DNA from: Natronococcus occultus SP4
Lineage (GTDB): Archaea > Halobacteriota > Halobacteria > Halobacteriales > Natrialbaceae
Length of the DNA: 64,000 bases
Direction: 5' to 3'
Assembly: GCF_000328685.1 (NCBI RefSeq)
Contig: NC_019974.1
Coordinates: forward strand, 1,789,001-1,853,000
The notes beneath the pieces were generated by a model, which saw nothing but the letters and a program-made list of their open reading frames with translations, was not told where the DNA came from and did not search any database. Shown here piece by piece: positions 45,503 to 54,737 of the stretch. The stretch's first letter is position 1. Every line of letters begins with the position of its first letter. The position numbers were made by a program, and so were the translations under genes.

Positions 45503-46225
45503 ATGCGACTCGCGAGAATCGAAACGAGCGACGGACCGGTAACCGGACAGTACGAAGACGGCGTCGTCCACACGGACGGCGCCGAGTACGAGGTCGGCGT
45601 CGACGGCGACCTCCTTCCGCCCTGCGAGCCATCCGCGATGTACTGCGTCGGACGCAACTACGCCGAGACGCTCGACCAGATGGAGTACGAGCGCCCCGAG
45701 GAGCCCGATTTCTTCATCAAGCCGCCGGCGTCGCTGTTGGCCCACGAGGAGCCTGTCGAGTACCCCGCGTTCACCGAGGAGCTGACCTACGCCGGCGAGC
45801 TCGCGGCGGTGATCGACGAGCGCTGTCACGACGTTTCCGAGGACGAGGTGCCCGACGTCGTTCGCGGCTACACGATCATGAACGACGTCGACGCGCTCGA
45901 CCAGCAGGGACGCACGGCACGGAAGGCCTTCGACGGCTCCGGCCCGCTCGGACCATGGCTCGAGACCGACCTCGATCCGCGAGGGATCGACATGCACACC
46001 GACATCGGCGACGAGCGCCGCCAGGACGCGAACACGGAGCTCATGCTGTTCGATCCCTACGAGATCGTCTCGTACCTCTCGAAGCGGTTCACGTTCCGTC
46101 CCGGCGACGTCGTCGCGTTCGGCAGCCCCGCGAACCCGGGGTTGGTCGAACCGGGCGACACCGTCGAGATCACCTACGAGGGCGTCGGCACGCTGCGTAA
46201 CGAGATCGTCGAGACGGGCGAGTAG
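45503..46225 (+). CDS. Fumarylacetoacetate hydrolase family protein
   Basis: A 240-residue FAH-fold protein with the family motif YCVGRNYAETLDQM, metal Glu/Asp residues in LTYAGELAAVIDERC and GYTIMNDVDALDQQ, and a C-terminal VAFGSPANPGLVEPGDTVEI. The family includes acylpyruvate hydrolases and oxaloacetate decarboxylases. Substrate unknown. Divergent from the rhodanese gene. Confidence 0.9.
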   Translation: MRLARIETSDGPVTGQYEDGVVHTDGAEYEVGVDGDLLPPCEPSAMYCVGRNYAETLDQMEYERPEEPDFFIKPPASLLAHEEPVEYPAFTEELTYAGELAAVIDERCHDVSEDEVPDVVRGYTIMNDVDALDQQGRTARKAFDGSGPLGPWLETDLDPRGIDMHTDIGDERRQDANTELMLFDPYEIVSYLSKRFTFRPGDVVAFGSPANPGLVEPGDTVEITYEGVGTLRNEIVETGE

Positions 46226-46262
46226 CTGCTCGCAGCTCCGTGGGAACCGCTTCTCGGCGACG

Positions 46263-46922
46263 TTAGTCGATGTCCTCGCCGTCGAGCAGCGCCGCGGAGA
46301 TCAGGTTCCGCATCCCGCGACGGAGCCGACCGCTCATCGCGGTCGAGGAGAGTCCGATCTCGTCGGCGACGTCGCTCAGCGCCATCTCGCGGGGCTCGCT
46401 GAAGTAGCCACACTCGTAGGCGACCGTCAGCGCCTCCACCTGCTGTTCGGTCAGCCCGTAGGCGACGTTCGTCTCGTTTCGCGGGCGGCCGTACACCTCG
46501 ACGATCTCGAAGCTCACGCCGTACTCCTCGGCGTACTCCCAGATCGTCGTCAGCGCCTCCCGGTCCGGAAGCTGGAGCTGCAGGAACCAGCCCCGGCGTT
46601 TCGTCTCGGCCCAGGACATGAACCCGTTTACCTGGGTGACGACCGGGCTCAGGAGCTTCGTCCGCTCGGCGTGCTCGATGTAGTAGATGTGGGTGTCCTC
46701 GCCCTCGTCGACGAGTTCGTAGTCGTCGACGGTCGGATCGTCCTCGAGGAACCGTTCGAGTTTGTCGACGTCCTCGTACTCGAACCAGAACGGAAAGAGG
46801 TGTGATCCGGGGTCGGTGTTGGCCTGCGTGAGAACCGTGATCTGAAGGTCGTCGGCGCGACGCAGCGTCGGAACCAGAGCGAGGCGCTCGTGTTCGGCGT
46901 AGGCTTTGACTGTGATCGCCAT
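46263..46922 (-). CDS. Bacterio-opsin-activator-type HTH regulator
   Basis: A 219-residue protein with a C-terminal HTH-10 domain of the Bat family: LTEQQVEALTVAYECGYFSE followed by MALSDVADEIGLSSTAMSG. The N-terminal 150 residues form a probable sensing domain (LQLPDREALTTIWEYAEEYG). Such proteins are the most common regulators in haloarchaea. Targets are unknown. It converges on the FAH gene. Confidence 0.88.
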   Translation of the reverse strand: MAITVKAYAEHERLALVPTLRRADDLQITVLTQANTDPGSHLFPFWFEYEDVDKLERFLEDDPTVDDYELVDEGEDTHIYYIEHAERTKLLSPVVTQVNGFMSWAETKRRGWFLQLQLPDREALTTIWEYAEEYGVSFEIVEVYGRPRNETNVAYGLTEQQVEALTVAYECGYFSEPREMALSDVADEIGLSSTAMSGRLRRGMRNLISAALLDGEDID

Positions 46923-47088
46923 CTCTTACCGCTCGGCTCGGTCGTGGGGTCCTTGGCGATCAGCGGTCCGTCCGGCCTTCGATCTGCCGGTCTTGTTGGG
47001 TGATGTGGTCATGTATCACACTGGTCAGGGGAGTCCCATAAGCGTACTGTCGAGCGATCGGCCGCGGCGGAGTCCCCGGTCCGGACGG

Positions 47089-49506
47089 TTACCGATCGTT
47101 CGTCGCCCGAACCGTCCGAATCGCGGCGTCGTTCGCGCCGACGTCGTGGACCCGAACGACGTCGGCGCCGCGCGCGGCCGCGAGCGTCGTCACCGCGATC
47201 GTCGGCGGGAGGCGATCGCCGGGCTCGCAGCCGACGCGGTCGAACATCGATTTCCGGGAGTGGCCGACCATGAGCGGACAGCCAAGCGCCCGGAACTCCC
47301 CGAGCCGATCGAGCAGTGCGAAACAGTCCGCGGGTTCCTTGCCGAACCCGAACCCCGGATCGACGACGATCCGATCGCGATCGATCCCGGCGCGCTCGGC
47401 CCGGAGCACCGTCTCTTGGAGATCATAGAGGACGTCCTCGACGACGTCGTCGTAGGCGACGCTGCGGTCGGGGTCGACGGGCGTCTCCAAGCTGTGGGTA
47501 ACCACGAGCGAGGCGTCGTGATCGGCGACGACGAACCGCATCTCGGGGTCCTCGAGCCCGGAGACGTCGTTGACGATGTCGGCGCCCGTCTCGAGGGCCG
47601 CGTCGGCGACCGCGGCCTTCCGGGTGTCGACCGAGATCGGCACCTCGAGATCCTCGAGCTGGCGGAGTACCGGAACGACGCGGTCGATCTCCTCGGCGGC
47701 CGAGACGGGATCGGCGCCGGGCCGCGTCGACTCGCCGCCGACGTCGACGACGTCGGCGCCGGCCTCGACCATCGCCTCCGCGCGGGCGACGGCGTCCTCG
47801 AGGACGTCGTACTCGCCGCCGTCGTGGAAGCTGTCGGGGGTGACGTTCAACACACCCATCACCGCCGTCTCCCGGTCCCAGGGGAGCCGGTCGGCGTCGG
47901 CTCCACCCTCGGCGTTCTCGAGGGCTGCCCGGAGCTGATTCGCGACGTGAGCCAGCCCGAGCTCGTCGGCTGCGAGCTCGTCGATCAGCTCGCGGAACTG
48001 GGCGTCGGTCCCCGAGAGCACCGTCGTCACCCGGCGGGTGGAGGTCTCTGTCCGCGAGAGCGTACAGCTCCCGCCGATCGCCGCGAACGCCGTCCGGATC
48101 CGGTCGGCCTGGGGTCCGCGCAGGTGGGTCTTTACCGTCCGTCCGACGCTTCGCTCGGCGGTCGTTTCGACGGTCGAGGACTCGAGTCCCAGCCCCTCGA
48201 GGACGTCGCGGGCCTCCCGCTCGGTCGCCGTCCGCTTGGGAATCTGGAGCCGCGACCAGCGGTCGCGGGCCTCCGCGACCGCGTACAGCGAGCCGGCGAC
48301 GAGGACGCAGTCGTCCTGGTCGGCCCGCGAGAGGGCGCGTTCGGTCGCCTCGAGGACCGACCCCGAGCGATCGATCCGTCCCGCGCGATCGTCGAAGGCG
48401 TCGGCGAGGACGTCGAGGTCGGCGGCCCGCGGGACGTTCGGCTGACAGAGATACACCGCGTCAGGTGCGGGAAGCGCCGCGGCCATTCCCGCGTGGTCTT
48501 TCTCGGTCATCGCGCCGAAGACGAGGTGGAGCTCGTCGAACGCGTAGCGCTCGAGGAGATTGGCCAGCGTTCCGCAGGCACCTGGGTTGTGCGCGCCGTC
48601 TAACACCGCCAGCGGCGCCGTCGAGACGACCTCGAACCGACCGGGCCAGTGGGCCTTGCGGAGCCCGCGTGCGATCGCGTCGGGATCGACGCTCGCGAGC
48701 TGGTCGGCCAGGGCCGCCGCAACCCCGGCGTTGGTCGCCTGGTGGGGACCTGGGAGGGGGACGTTCGTCTCGATCGACCACTCCGGCGTCGCGATCGAGA
48801 CGGCGCTCTCGATGGGCGACGCCAGTCCGTCCTCGGTCGCGATCACCTCGGCCTCGTCCGGGCCGACCGAGATCACGTCCGTCTCCGTTCGGATCGCCTC
48901 GAGGGCCGCTCCGGAGGCGCCTGTCACCAGCGGCGCGTCGGCGGGAGCGACCTGGGCCTTGTCCCGGGCGATCTCCTCGATCGTCTCGCCGAGCAGCCCC
49001 GTATGCTCCAGGCTGACGCTGGTTACCGCGCTCGCGACCGGATCGACCGCGCTCGTCGCGTCGTAGCGTCCGCCGATCCCGACCTCGAGGACGGCGACGT
49101 CGACCGACTCGGCCGCGAAGTGTGAGAGTGCAAGCGCGGTCAACACCTCGAAGTACGTCGGGGTGTCCCCGTCCTCGCGGAGGCGGTCGACGGCGTCCTC
49201 GAGTTCCGCGACGAGGTCACAGACCCGGGCCTTCGGGATCTTGCGACCGTCGACGCGGATCCGCTCGCGCACGTCGTCGAGGTCCGGCGAGGTGTAGAGG
49301 CCGACGTCGTACCCCGCCTCCCGGAGAACCCGCTCGAGCATCCGCGCCGTGCTCCCCTTTCCGTTCGAGCCCGCGATCTGAACGCAGGCGACGTCCTCGT
49401 GAGGACGGCCGAGCTCCGCGAGTAGCGCCGCGGTCGTCTCAGTCCCGAGTTTCGGTCGTCGGCGTTGTAACGACTCGAGGGAGGCGATCGCATCGTGGTA
49501 TTCCAT
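47089..49506 (-). CDS. folCP: Dihydrofolate synthase / dihydropteroate synthase fusion FolCP
   Basis: An 805-residue bifunctional folate enzyme. The FolC half (residues 1-430) has the P-loop QIAGSNGKGSTARML and LDGAHNPGACG. The FolP half (about 540-805) has VMGVLNVTPDSFHDGG, DVVDVGGESTRPGADP and VVDPGFGFGK. About 100 residues connect them. The same fusion is known in Haloferax. It joins pteridine to p-aminobenzoate and adds glutamate. A TnpB element lies 85 bp upstream. Confidence 0.95.
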   Translation of the reverse strand: MEYHDAIASLESLQRRRPKLGTETTAALLAELGRPHEDVACVQIAGSNGKGSTARMLERVLREAGYDVGLYTSPDLDDVRERIRVDGRKIPKARVCDLVAELEDAVDRLREDGDTPTYFEVLTALALSHFAAESVDVAVLEVGIGGRYDATSAVDPVASAVTSVSLEHTGLLGETIEEIARDKAQVAPADAPLVTGASGAALEAIRTETDVISVGPDEAEVIATEDGLASPIESAVSIATPEWSIETNVPLPGPHQATNAGVAAALADQLASVDPDAIARGLRKAHWPGRFEVVSTAPLAVLDGAHNPGACGTLANLLERYAFDELHLVFGAMTEKDHAGMAAALPAPDAVYLCQPNVPRAADLDVLADAFDDRAGRIDRSGSVLEATERALSRADQDDCVLVAGSLYAVAEARDRWSRLQIPKRTATEREARDVLEGLGLESSTVETTAERSVGRTVKTHLRGPQADRIRTAFAAIGGSCTLSRTETSTRRVTTVLSGTDAQFRELIDELAADELGLAHVANQLRAALENAEGGADADRLPWDRETAVMGVLNVTPDSFHDGGEYDVLEDAVARAEAMVEAGADVVDVGGESTRPGADPVSAAEEIDRVVPVLRQLEDLEVPISVDTRKAAVADAALETGADIVNDVSGLEDPEMRFVVADHDASLVVTHSLETPVDPDRSVAYDDVVEDVLYDLQETVLRAERAGIDRDRIVVDPGFGFGKEPADCFALLDRLGEFRALGCPLMVGHSRKSMFDRVGCEPGDRLPPTIAVTTLAAARGADVVRVHDVGANDAAIRTVRATNDR

Positions 49507-49590
49507 ATCAATCGTGGTCTCGGCCCGAACATGAAAGTATTGACAGTACGTCCTGTCCCGGACGGTTTATATTGGTCACCGAGGCGAATA

Positions 49591-49612
49591 CCCCGACCCA
49601 CCGTGGTCGGGG
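49591..49612 (+). other. Left-end hairpin of the TnpB element
   Basis: CCCCGACC and GGTCGGGG form an 8-bp stem around the 6-nt loop CACCGT. This is the sort of subterminal palindrome that marks IS200/IS605 ends, 63 bp before the tnpB start. The exact left end is not defined. Confidence 0.6.
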
Positions 49613-49674
49613 ATGAAGCCGACAACTCGTGACACAATCCATTAAGTAAACATATCTCTACCCAACAGACAGCG

Positions 49675-50916
49675 ATGGAATACAGTCACCGCTACCGCGC
49701 CTACCCGACACAAGAGGTAGCGGAGCGACTGGAACACCATCTCGACGTTCATCGCCAACTCTACAACCACGTCCGCTGGGACTACCAGAACAGCCCAGAG
49801 GACGACAAACCGAGTGAATACGACCAGAACAACAAGCTTCCCGAGTGGAAGCAAAAGTGGTCACTATTCGGTGAACTACACTCGAAGGCCGCGCAAGCCA
49901 CCGTCGCACGCTTCCACCACAACCTCACCGTCCTCAGCGAACTCAAAGAGAAGGGATACACCGTCAGTCGGCTCAAGCGGCAAGCACCCAGCGAGTACCG
50001 AAGCGTGACGTACAACCAGTCTGGTTTCGACCTCGATGAAAAGAGGGGCCACGACAACTACGCTTACGTCCGCTTCAGCAAAATCGGGTGGGTGAAAATC
50101 CGGTATTCCCGTCCGATTCCCGACCACGCCATCATCAAAGAAGTCTCGTTCAAAAAGGAGACGACCGGTGAGTGGTTCGTCTCGTTCGGGTTGGAAACCG
50201 ACGAAGCTGGCCTACCGGAGAAACCCGACGGTGACTCGCTGGACGCGAGTAACAGCGTGGGCATCGACCTCGGCATCCAGAACTACATCCACACCAGTGA
50301 TGGCAAGACCGTAGATTGGCTCGATCTTGAAGACGACTACGAACGATTGCGCCGCGAACAACGCAAGTTGTCTCGCAAGGAGAGGGGGTCAAACAACTAC
50401 GAGAAGCACCGCCGGGAAGTGGCGAAGATCAAGCGCCACATCAAGCGGAAGGTGCTGGACTACCAGCACAAGAGTACGACGTGGCTCGTCAAAGAGTACG
50501 ATGCCGTGTTCGTGGAAGACCTCAACGTCGCTGGAATGCTTCAAGAGGATGGGAACGCTCGGAACAAGCAGGACGCGGCGTGGCGACAGTTCATTACCCT
50601 CCTTGACTACAAGGCCGACCTGTACGGGACGCACGTCGTAGAGGTCGAAGCACGAGGCACCACCAAAGAATGTGCATCGTGCGGTGTGGAGACAGCGAAG
50701 CCCATCTGGGTACGGGAACACTCCTGTCCGAGTTGTGGATTCGAGACGGACAGGGACGCGAACGCGGCGATGAACGTCCTCAAGCGCGGCTTTGCTGAGT
50801 TAGGGTTGGGATGGCCCGAAGAAACGCCTGTGGAGACTGTGACCGCTACGGACGCCGATGACTTTCGAGAGGTCTCTGCAAGTCACGTCATCGAAACAGG
50901 AAGCCTGCCCTCGTGA
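49675..50916 (+). CDS. tnpB: RNA-guided endonuclease TnpB (solo IS1341-type element)
   Basis: A 413-residue TnpB with all RuvC catalytic residues: Asp198 in GIDLGIQNYI, Glu281 in VFVEDLNV and Asp361 in DRDANAAMN. The zinc finger is intact (CASCGVET ... CPSCGF). It cuts DNA guided by an RNA made from the 3' end of its own gene and the element end, favouring retention of the element. No TnpA is present. It sits between folCP and alaX. The intact catalytic set suggests it is active. Confidence 0.95.
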   Translation: MEYSHRYRAYPTQEVAERLEHHLDVHRQLYNHVRWDYQNSPEDDKPSEYDQNNKLPEWKQKWSLFGELHSKAAQATVARFHHNLTVLSELKEKGYTVSRLKRQAPSEYRSVTYNQSGFDLDEKRGHDNYAYVRFSKIGWVKIRYSRPIPDHAIIKEVSFKKETTGEWFVSFGLETDEAGLPEKPDGDSLDASNSVGIDLGIQNYIHTSDGKTVDWLDLEDDYERLRREQRKLSRKERGSNNYEKHRREVAKIKRHIKRKVLDYQHKSTTWLVKEYDAVFVEDLNVAGMLQEDGNARNKQDAAWRQFITLLDYKADLYGTHVVEVEARGTTKECASCGVETAKPIWVREHSCPSCGFETDRDANAAMNVLKRGFAELGLGWPEETPVETVTATDADDFREVSASHVIETGSLPS

Positions 50917-50960
50917 GAGCAGGATTCCCCGCGCCACCGTGCGCGGAGTAACATTCAAAC
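50790..50960 (+). ncRNA. Candidate guide (omega/sot) RNA at the tnpB 3' end
   Basis: TnpB elements produce a guide RNA overlapping the tnpB 3' end and running out of the element. Here the right-end hairpin CCGCGC-CACCGT-GCGCGG (50929-50946) lies just after the stop, with the same loop as the left end. The guide would then begin near 50947, in the alaX 5' region. Boundaries are approximate; haloarchaeal tnpB 3' sense RNAs (sotRNA) are known. Confidence 0.5.
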
Positions 50961-50984
50961 CGGACTGCCACCATACTGGTGACG

Positions 50985-52193
50985 ATGACACCGGATGCCA
51001 CGGGGAGCCGCGCGGCCGCGGAACCCACCGTGACCGAGTTCGAGACGCGGGTTCGGTCCGTCGACGGTACCGACGTCAGACTCGAGGATACCTACTTCTA
51101 CCCCGAAGGGGGCGGTCAGCCCGCCGATCGGGGAACGATCGACGGGGTCGAGGTCGTCGACGTCCAGACGCGGGAGAGCGGGGTCGTCCACGAGCTAGCG
51201 TCGACCCCCGCGTTCGAGGCGGGCGAGACCGTCGGGGGCTCGATCGACGAGACGTTCCGTACCTACTGTATGCGCGCACACACCGCCAGTCACCTGCTGT
51301 ACGGCGCCGGGAGACGGCTGCTCGAGGACCACGGCTACGGCGGGTTCGACATCGGAACCGAGAAGTGTCGGATCGATTTCGAGACGAGCGATCCCGACGC
51401 GCTCGACATCCTCTCGCTCGAGCGCCTGCTCGCGGAGGCCGTCTGGGACTCCCGGCAGGTCACCTGGCGGGAGATGGACATCGAGCGGGCCAGAGCCGAC
51501 GACGAGATCGTCTTCAACCTCACCGAGGAGGCCCAGCGGGCCGACACCGTCCGAATCGTCGAAATCGACGGCTGGGACATTGCGGCCTGTGGCGGTACTC
51601 ACGTCCGGAACACGATCGAGATCGGCCCGATCGCGGTACTGGATATCTCGAACCCCGGTGCCGACCTCGTCCGCGTCGAGTACGCGGTCGGTCCGACCGC
51701 GATCCGGACCCGAACCGATCGGGCACGGGCGACCAGACGGGCCGCGCGAGCCCTCGAGACTGGGCTCGAGGAGCTGCCCGAGCGGGCGAGCGCCGTCGCC
51801 GAGCGCAACGCCGAACTCGAGGACGAACTCGTCGGGCTCCGGAGCCGACTGCTCGAGAGCCGACTCGAGGCCCTGGACGAGGACGCGACGGAGCGAGACG
51901 GCCAGCGGTGGGTCGTCGGCGAACTCGACGTCGACGGCGTCGGCCCGAACGACGCGGCCGATCGAGCCCGGGAGCGCGCTGGCGAGCTCGGTGACGTCGT
52001 CGTGCTAACCGGCGTCGACGGGAGTGCGTTCGTAGTAGCGGCGACGACGGGTGAGACCGACGCGAGCGGGATCGTCGAGGACGTCACTGCGGAGTTCGGC
52101 GGCGGTGGCGGCGGCGGCGAGACGCTCGCCCAGGGCGGCGGCCTCGACGCCGAGCCCGCCGCGGTTGTCGACTACCTCCGCGGGGAGCAGTAG
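50985..52193 (+). CDS. alaX: Alanyl-tRNA editing protein AlaX (long type)
   Basis: A 402-residue trans-editing factor that removes Ser or Gly from mischarged tRNA-Ala. The N-terminal AlaRS-like region has YFYPEGGGQPADRG; the editing site has the zinc motif AHTASHLLYG and CGGTHVRNT. A coiled-coil (about 255-300) and a DHHA1-type C-terminus with GGGGGGGETLAQGGG follow, marking the long AlaX class. It starts 39 bp after the TnpB right-end hairpin; the ATG at 50985 is preferred over the GTG two codons before. Confidence 0.92.
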   Translation: MTPDATGSRAAAEPTVTEFETRVRSVDGTDVRLEDTYFYPEGGGQPADRGTIDGVEVVDVQTRESGVVHELASTPAFEAGETVGGSIDETFRTYCMRAHTASHLLYGAGRRLLEDHGYGGFDIGTEKCRIDFETSDPDALDILSLERLLAEAVWDSRQVTWREMDIERARADDEIVFNLTEEAQRADTVRIVEIDGWDIAACGGTHVRNTIEIGPIAVLDISNPGADLVRVEYAVGPTAIRTRTDRARATRRAARALETGLEELPERASAVAERNAELEDELVGLRSRLLESRLEALDEDATERDGQRWVVGELDVDGVGPNDAADRARERAGELGDVVVLTGVDGSAFVVAATTGETDASGIVEDVTAEFGGGGGGGETLAQGGGLDAEPAAVVDYLRGEQ

Positions 52194-52374
52194 GGTCCTT
52201 CGCTCGTCGGCGTCCGTCGACTCGGACGTCGAAGGGGAGACGTAGCAACCACGACACGTCACTGAGTTTTTAGGTGTTGTTTCGTCGCCGCGAGCGGGGG
52301 CGCGCTTCGGGTCGTTCGCAGCCGTTGCTCTCGAACTCGTGACGGCATTCGGCGAGAAAAGCTTCGAGTCGTCG

Positions 52375-52755
52375 TTACTCGACCGTCGCGATCGCTTCGA
52401 CCTCGAGGGCCGCACCCTTCGGTACCTCGCCGACTTCGAGGGCGCTCCGGGCCGGGGGCTCCTCGTCGAAGAACTCGCTGTAGGCCTCGTTGAACTCGTC
52501 GAAGTCGTCAATATCGTTCAGGAAGACGGTCATCTTGAGGACGTCCGCCATGGAGGCGTCCTCGGCCTCGAGGATGGCTTCGACGTTCTCGAGACACCGT
52601 CTGGTCTGGTCGGCGACGGACGCGTCGTCGAGCAGCTCTCCGTCGGCGGTCAGCGGGAGCTGTCCCGCCGTAAAGAGGACGTCTCCGTTCGTCGTCGCCT
52701 GGCTGTACGCGCCGACGGCTTCGGGCGCGTCGTCGGTATGGATCGTTCGTTTCAC
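52375..52755 (-). CDS. ridA: RidA family enamine/imine deaminase
   Basis: A 126-residue RidA: AVGAYSQATTNGDVLFTAGQ, VLKMTVFLNDIDDF and the active-site Arg in EPPARSALEVGEVPKGA. It hydrolyses reactive enamines from amino-acid metabolism. The GTG start at 52755 is preceded directly by GGAGGT, a strong ribosome-binding site by haloarchaeal standards. Divergent from the aspartoacylase-like gene. Confidence 0.94.
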   Translation of the reverse strand: MKRTIHTDDAPEAVGAYSQATTNGDVLFTAGQLPLTADGELLDDASVADQTRRCLENVEAILEAEDASMADVLKMTVFLNDIDDFDEFNEAYSEFFDEEPPARSALEVGEVPKGAALEVEAIATVE

Positions 52756-52840
52756 ACCTCCGTATACCGCCGGGGTGGTCTTAAAGTTCGGTTCCGGGCC
52801 GCGACCAAAGCTACAAGCCGCGGGGCTGACTCCATCGGGT

Positions 52841-53797
52841 ATGAAACACGAGCACGTCACCCACACGGTGACGGAGCGAACGCTCGCCCGGCTCCCGTCG
52901 GGGACCGACGTCTCGGTGACCACCCACCGGTACGAGGGCGGGGACGGGCCGACGGCGTACCTCCAGGCTGCACAGCACGGGATCGAGCTGAACGGCACCG
53001 CGGCGCTGCGCCGACTCCACGACTCCCTGCTCGGAGCCGAGCTTGCGGGGACCGTGATCGCCGTCCCGGTAGTCAACAGCCTCGCGTTCGATCACGGCTC
53101 CTACGTGACCCCGCAAGCTGTTGACGCGGTCAACCCGAACTTCAACAGGGTGTGGCCCGGCGACGAGGACGGCACCCTCCAGGAGCGGACGGTCGCGAGC
53201 CTCTGGGAGCTGATCGCGGCCGCCGACGTCGTCGTCGACCTCCACAGCGGCACCGCCGACATGCTCGAGCACGTCCGGTTTCAGGGCGGCGAGCGCGAAT
53301 CGCGCCGACTCGCGTCGGTGTTCGGTGCCGACTACCTCATGACCGACCCCGAACCGGATCGCTCCCTCGAGGAGTACACGGGGACGCTGCGGGGGGCTGC
53401 ACGGCTGGCCGGAACGACGGCGATCGTTCCGGAGCTCTCGAACAGCCGACAGGTCGACCGCGAGGCGGCCCGGCGGGGCGCCGACGGAATCCGGAACGTG
53501 CTCGGCGACCTCGGGATGCTTCGTACGGAGCCGCCCGATCCCCCCTCCCAGACAGTGCTGTACGACGACGGGGGCCGCGTCGGCGCCGACCACTCGGGGC
53601 TGTTCGAACCCGCAGCCGACGTGGCCGTCGGCGACCGCGTCGCCGAGGGCGACGAGCTGGGCACGCTGTACTGTCCCGCCACGTACGAACGTCGCCAGTC
53701 GGTCACCGCGACCACCTCGGGCGTGCTCTACTCGCTGACCCGCGAATCCGCGGTCACCGCCGGCGAGAAACTGGCCGGGATCGCCGCCCTCGAGTGA
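52841..53797 (+). CDS. Succinylglutamate desuccinylase/aspartoacylase family protein
   Basis: A 318-residue zinc carboxypeptidase-fold protein. Ligand motifs are AAQHGIELNG (H and E) and VVDLHSGTADM (H); NPNFNRVWPGD is the family Asn/Arg site. Members deacylate N-acyl amino acids or modify small metabolites. Substrate unknown. It starts at an ATG 85 bp from the RidA start on the opposite strand. Confidence 0.88.
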   Translation: MKHEHVTHTVTERTLARLPSGTDVSVTTHRYEGGDGPTAYLQAAQHGIELNGTAALRRLHDSLLGAELAGTVIAVPVVNSLAFDHGSYVTPQAVDAVNPNFNRVWPGDEDGTLQERTVASLWELIAAADVVVDLHSGTADMLEHVRFQGGERESRRLASVFGADYLMTDPEPDRSLEEYTGTLRGAARLAGTTAIVPELSNSRQVDREAARRGADGIRNVLGDLGMLRTEPPDPPSQTVLYDDGGRVGADHSGLFEPAADVAVGDRVAEGDELGTLYCPATYERRQSVTATTSGVLYSLTRESAVTAGEKLAGIAALE

Positions 53798-54023
53798 GGG
53801 CGACGTCCTCGGGGGAGATCGTTACGTAGGCGAGCGTATTGACCGCTGGGATTCCTAACAGTCAGCGCACCTATTCAAAAAGTCGTGACGTAATACACAG
53901 CGCGAACGTGGCACGAACTGAGTACCGACCTGTGAAGAAGAGTGGTCGGTCAGTACAGGTGGATAATGTAAAATCCGTGTACATCCATTATGGATATTTA
54001 TATTATAATATATTTACCCACTC

Positions 54024-54485
54024 TCAGTAGCCGACATCATCGTCTTCAGCCTCCTCCTCTTCTACGTCTGGGCGTTCAATATCGCAGACAAGAATTGTGC
54101 CGATCATCTCTTCATCTTCGTGTGGTTCGCATACGTATTCGTACCAGCCTTCGATATCGAAGGTATGAGTATGCATGTGTCCAGCGTCTTGCACTTCCTC
54201 TTCGCCGTCCCAGTCTGCGTCGTCGGGCTGATAGGTGACAGCAAGATTATGACCGTCACCCTCCCACTCGAATTCGACTGTTTCCCCCGTCGAAAGGGGG
54301 AGCTGTGCGGGTTCAAACGCCAGTTCGTCGTCAGCACCAACCGCGACCACGACGTCTGGTTCATCCTCTACATCGTTATCTTCAGGATCGGTTTCGTCAG
54401 CACTGGCAACGCCTGCGAACATCCCCACTCCGGCTGCTCCTACGACTTGTAAGAATCGTCGCCGCCCATTGCTGTATGGTACCAT
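54024..54485 (-). CDS. Halocyanin-like single-domain blue copper protein
   Basis: A 153-residue cupredoxin. The Tat signal is GRRRFLQVVGAAGVGMFAG. Type 1 copper ligands are visible: His in GDGHNLAV, then Cys, His and Met in YVCEPHEDEEMIG. An acidic tail follows. It probably carries electrons at the outer membrane face. The gene is noticeably AT-richer than its neighbours. A TATA-like TTATATACC about 25-30 bp upstream implies a leaderless transcript. Confidence 0.9.
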   Translation of the reverse strand: MVPYSNGRRRFLQVVGAAGVGMFAGVASADETDPEDNDVEDEPDVVVAVGADDELAFEPAQLPLSTGETVEFEWEGDGHNLAVTYQPDDADWDGEEEVQDAGHMHTHTFDIEGWYEYVCEPHEDEEMIGTILVCDIERPDVEEEEAEDDDVGY

Positions 54486-54505
54486 ACCTCAACTTTGCGT
54501 CCCGG

Positions 54506-54581
54506 TGGTATATAACTAACAGTTATGTCCTGTTAACGTAAGGATAGTCGTAATATACGTAGCTGTCTAGTTCACAGCTAC
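54506..54581 (-). promoter_or_regulatory. Halocyanin promoter with two inverted repeats
   Basis: The TATA-like sequence (54506-54516) lies upstream of the start at 54485. Just beyond it is TAACAG-n7-CTGTTA (54517-54535), and farther up GTAGCTGT-n7-ACAGCTAC (54559-54581). Both inverted repeats have a 7-nt spacer. They are candidate regulator sites. The rest of the gap to 54737 is AT-rich with no gene. Confidence 0.5.
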
Positions 54582-54737
54582 TCAGTGGTAAGAAGGGGGT
54601 CACACAATATTTGCAGAACTACTGAAGAGCGGCCATCTAGCGGTGAATTGAGACAGATTATGAACGTACAAGAAGCAAGTTCTCTTCCGGGTGGTTCATT
54701 TCCGATAGGACGAAGTAAAGGAGGCCGTTAGCTTCCG

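Noticed and set aside
53839-54030. 63-codon plus-strand frame in AT-rich DNA after the aspartoacylase-like gene
   Set aside because: Basic, Ser/Tyr-rich composition, overlaps the halocyanin stop, no family resemblance.
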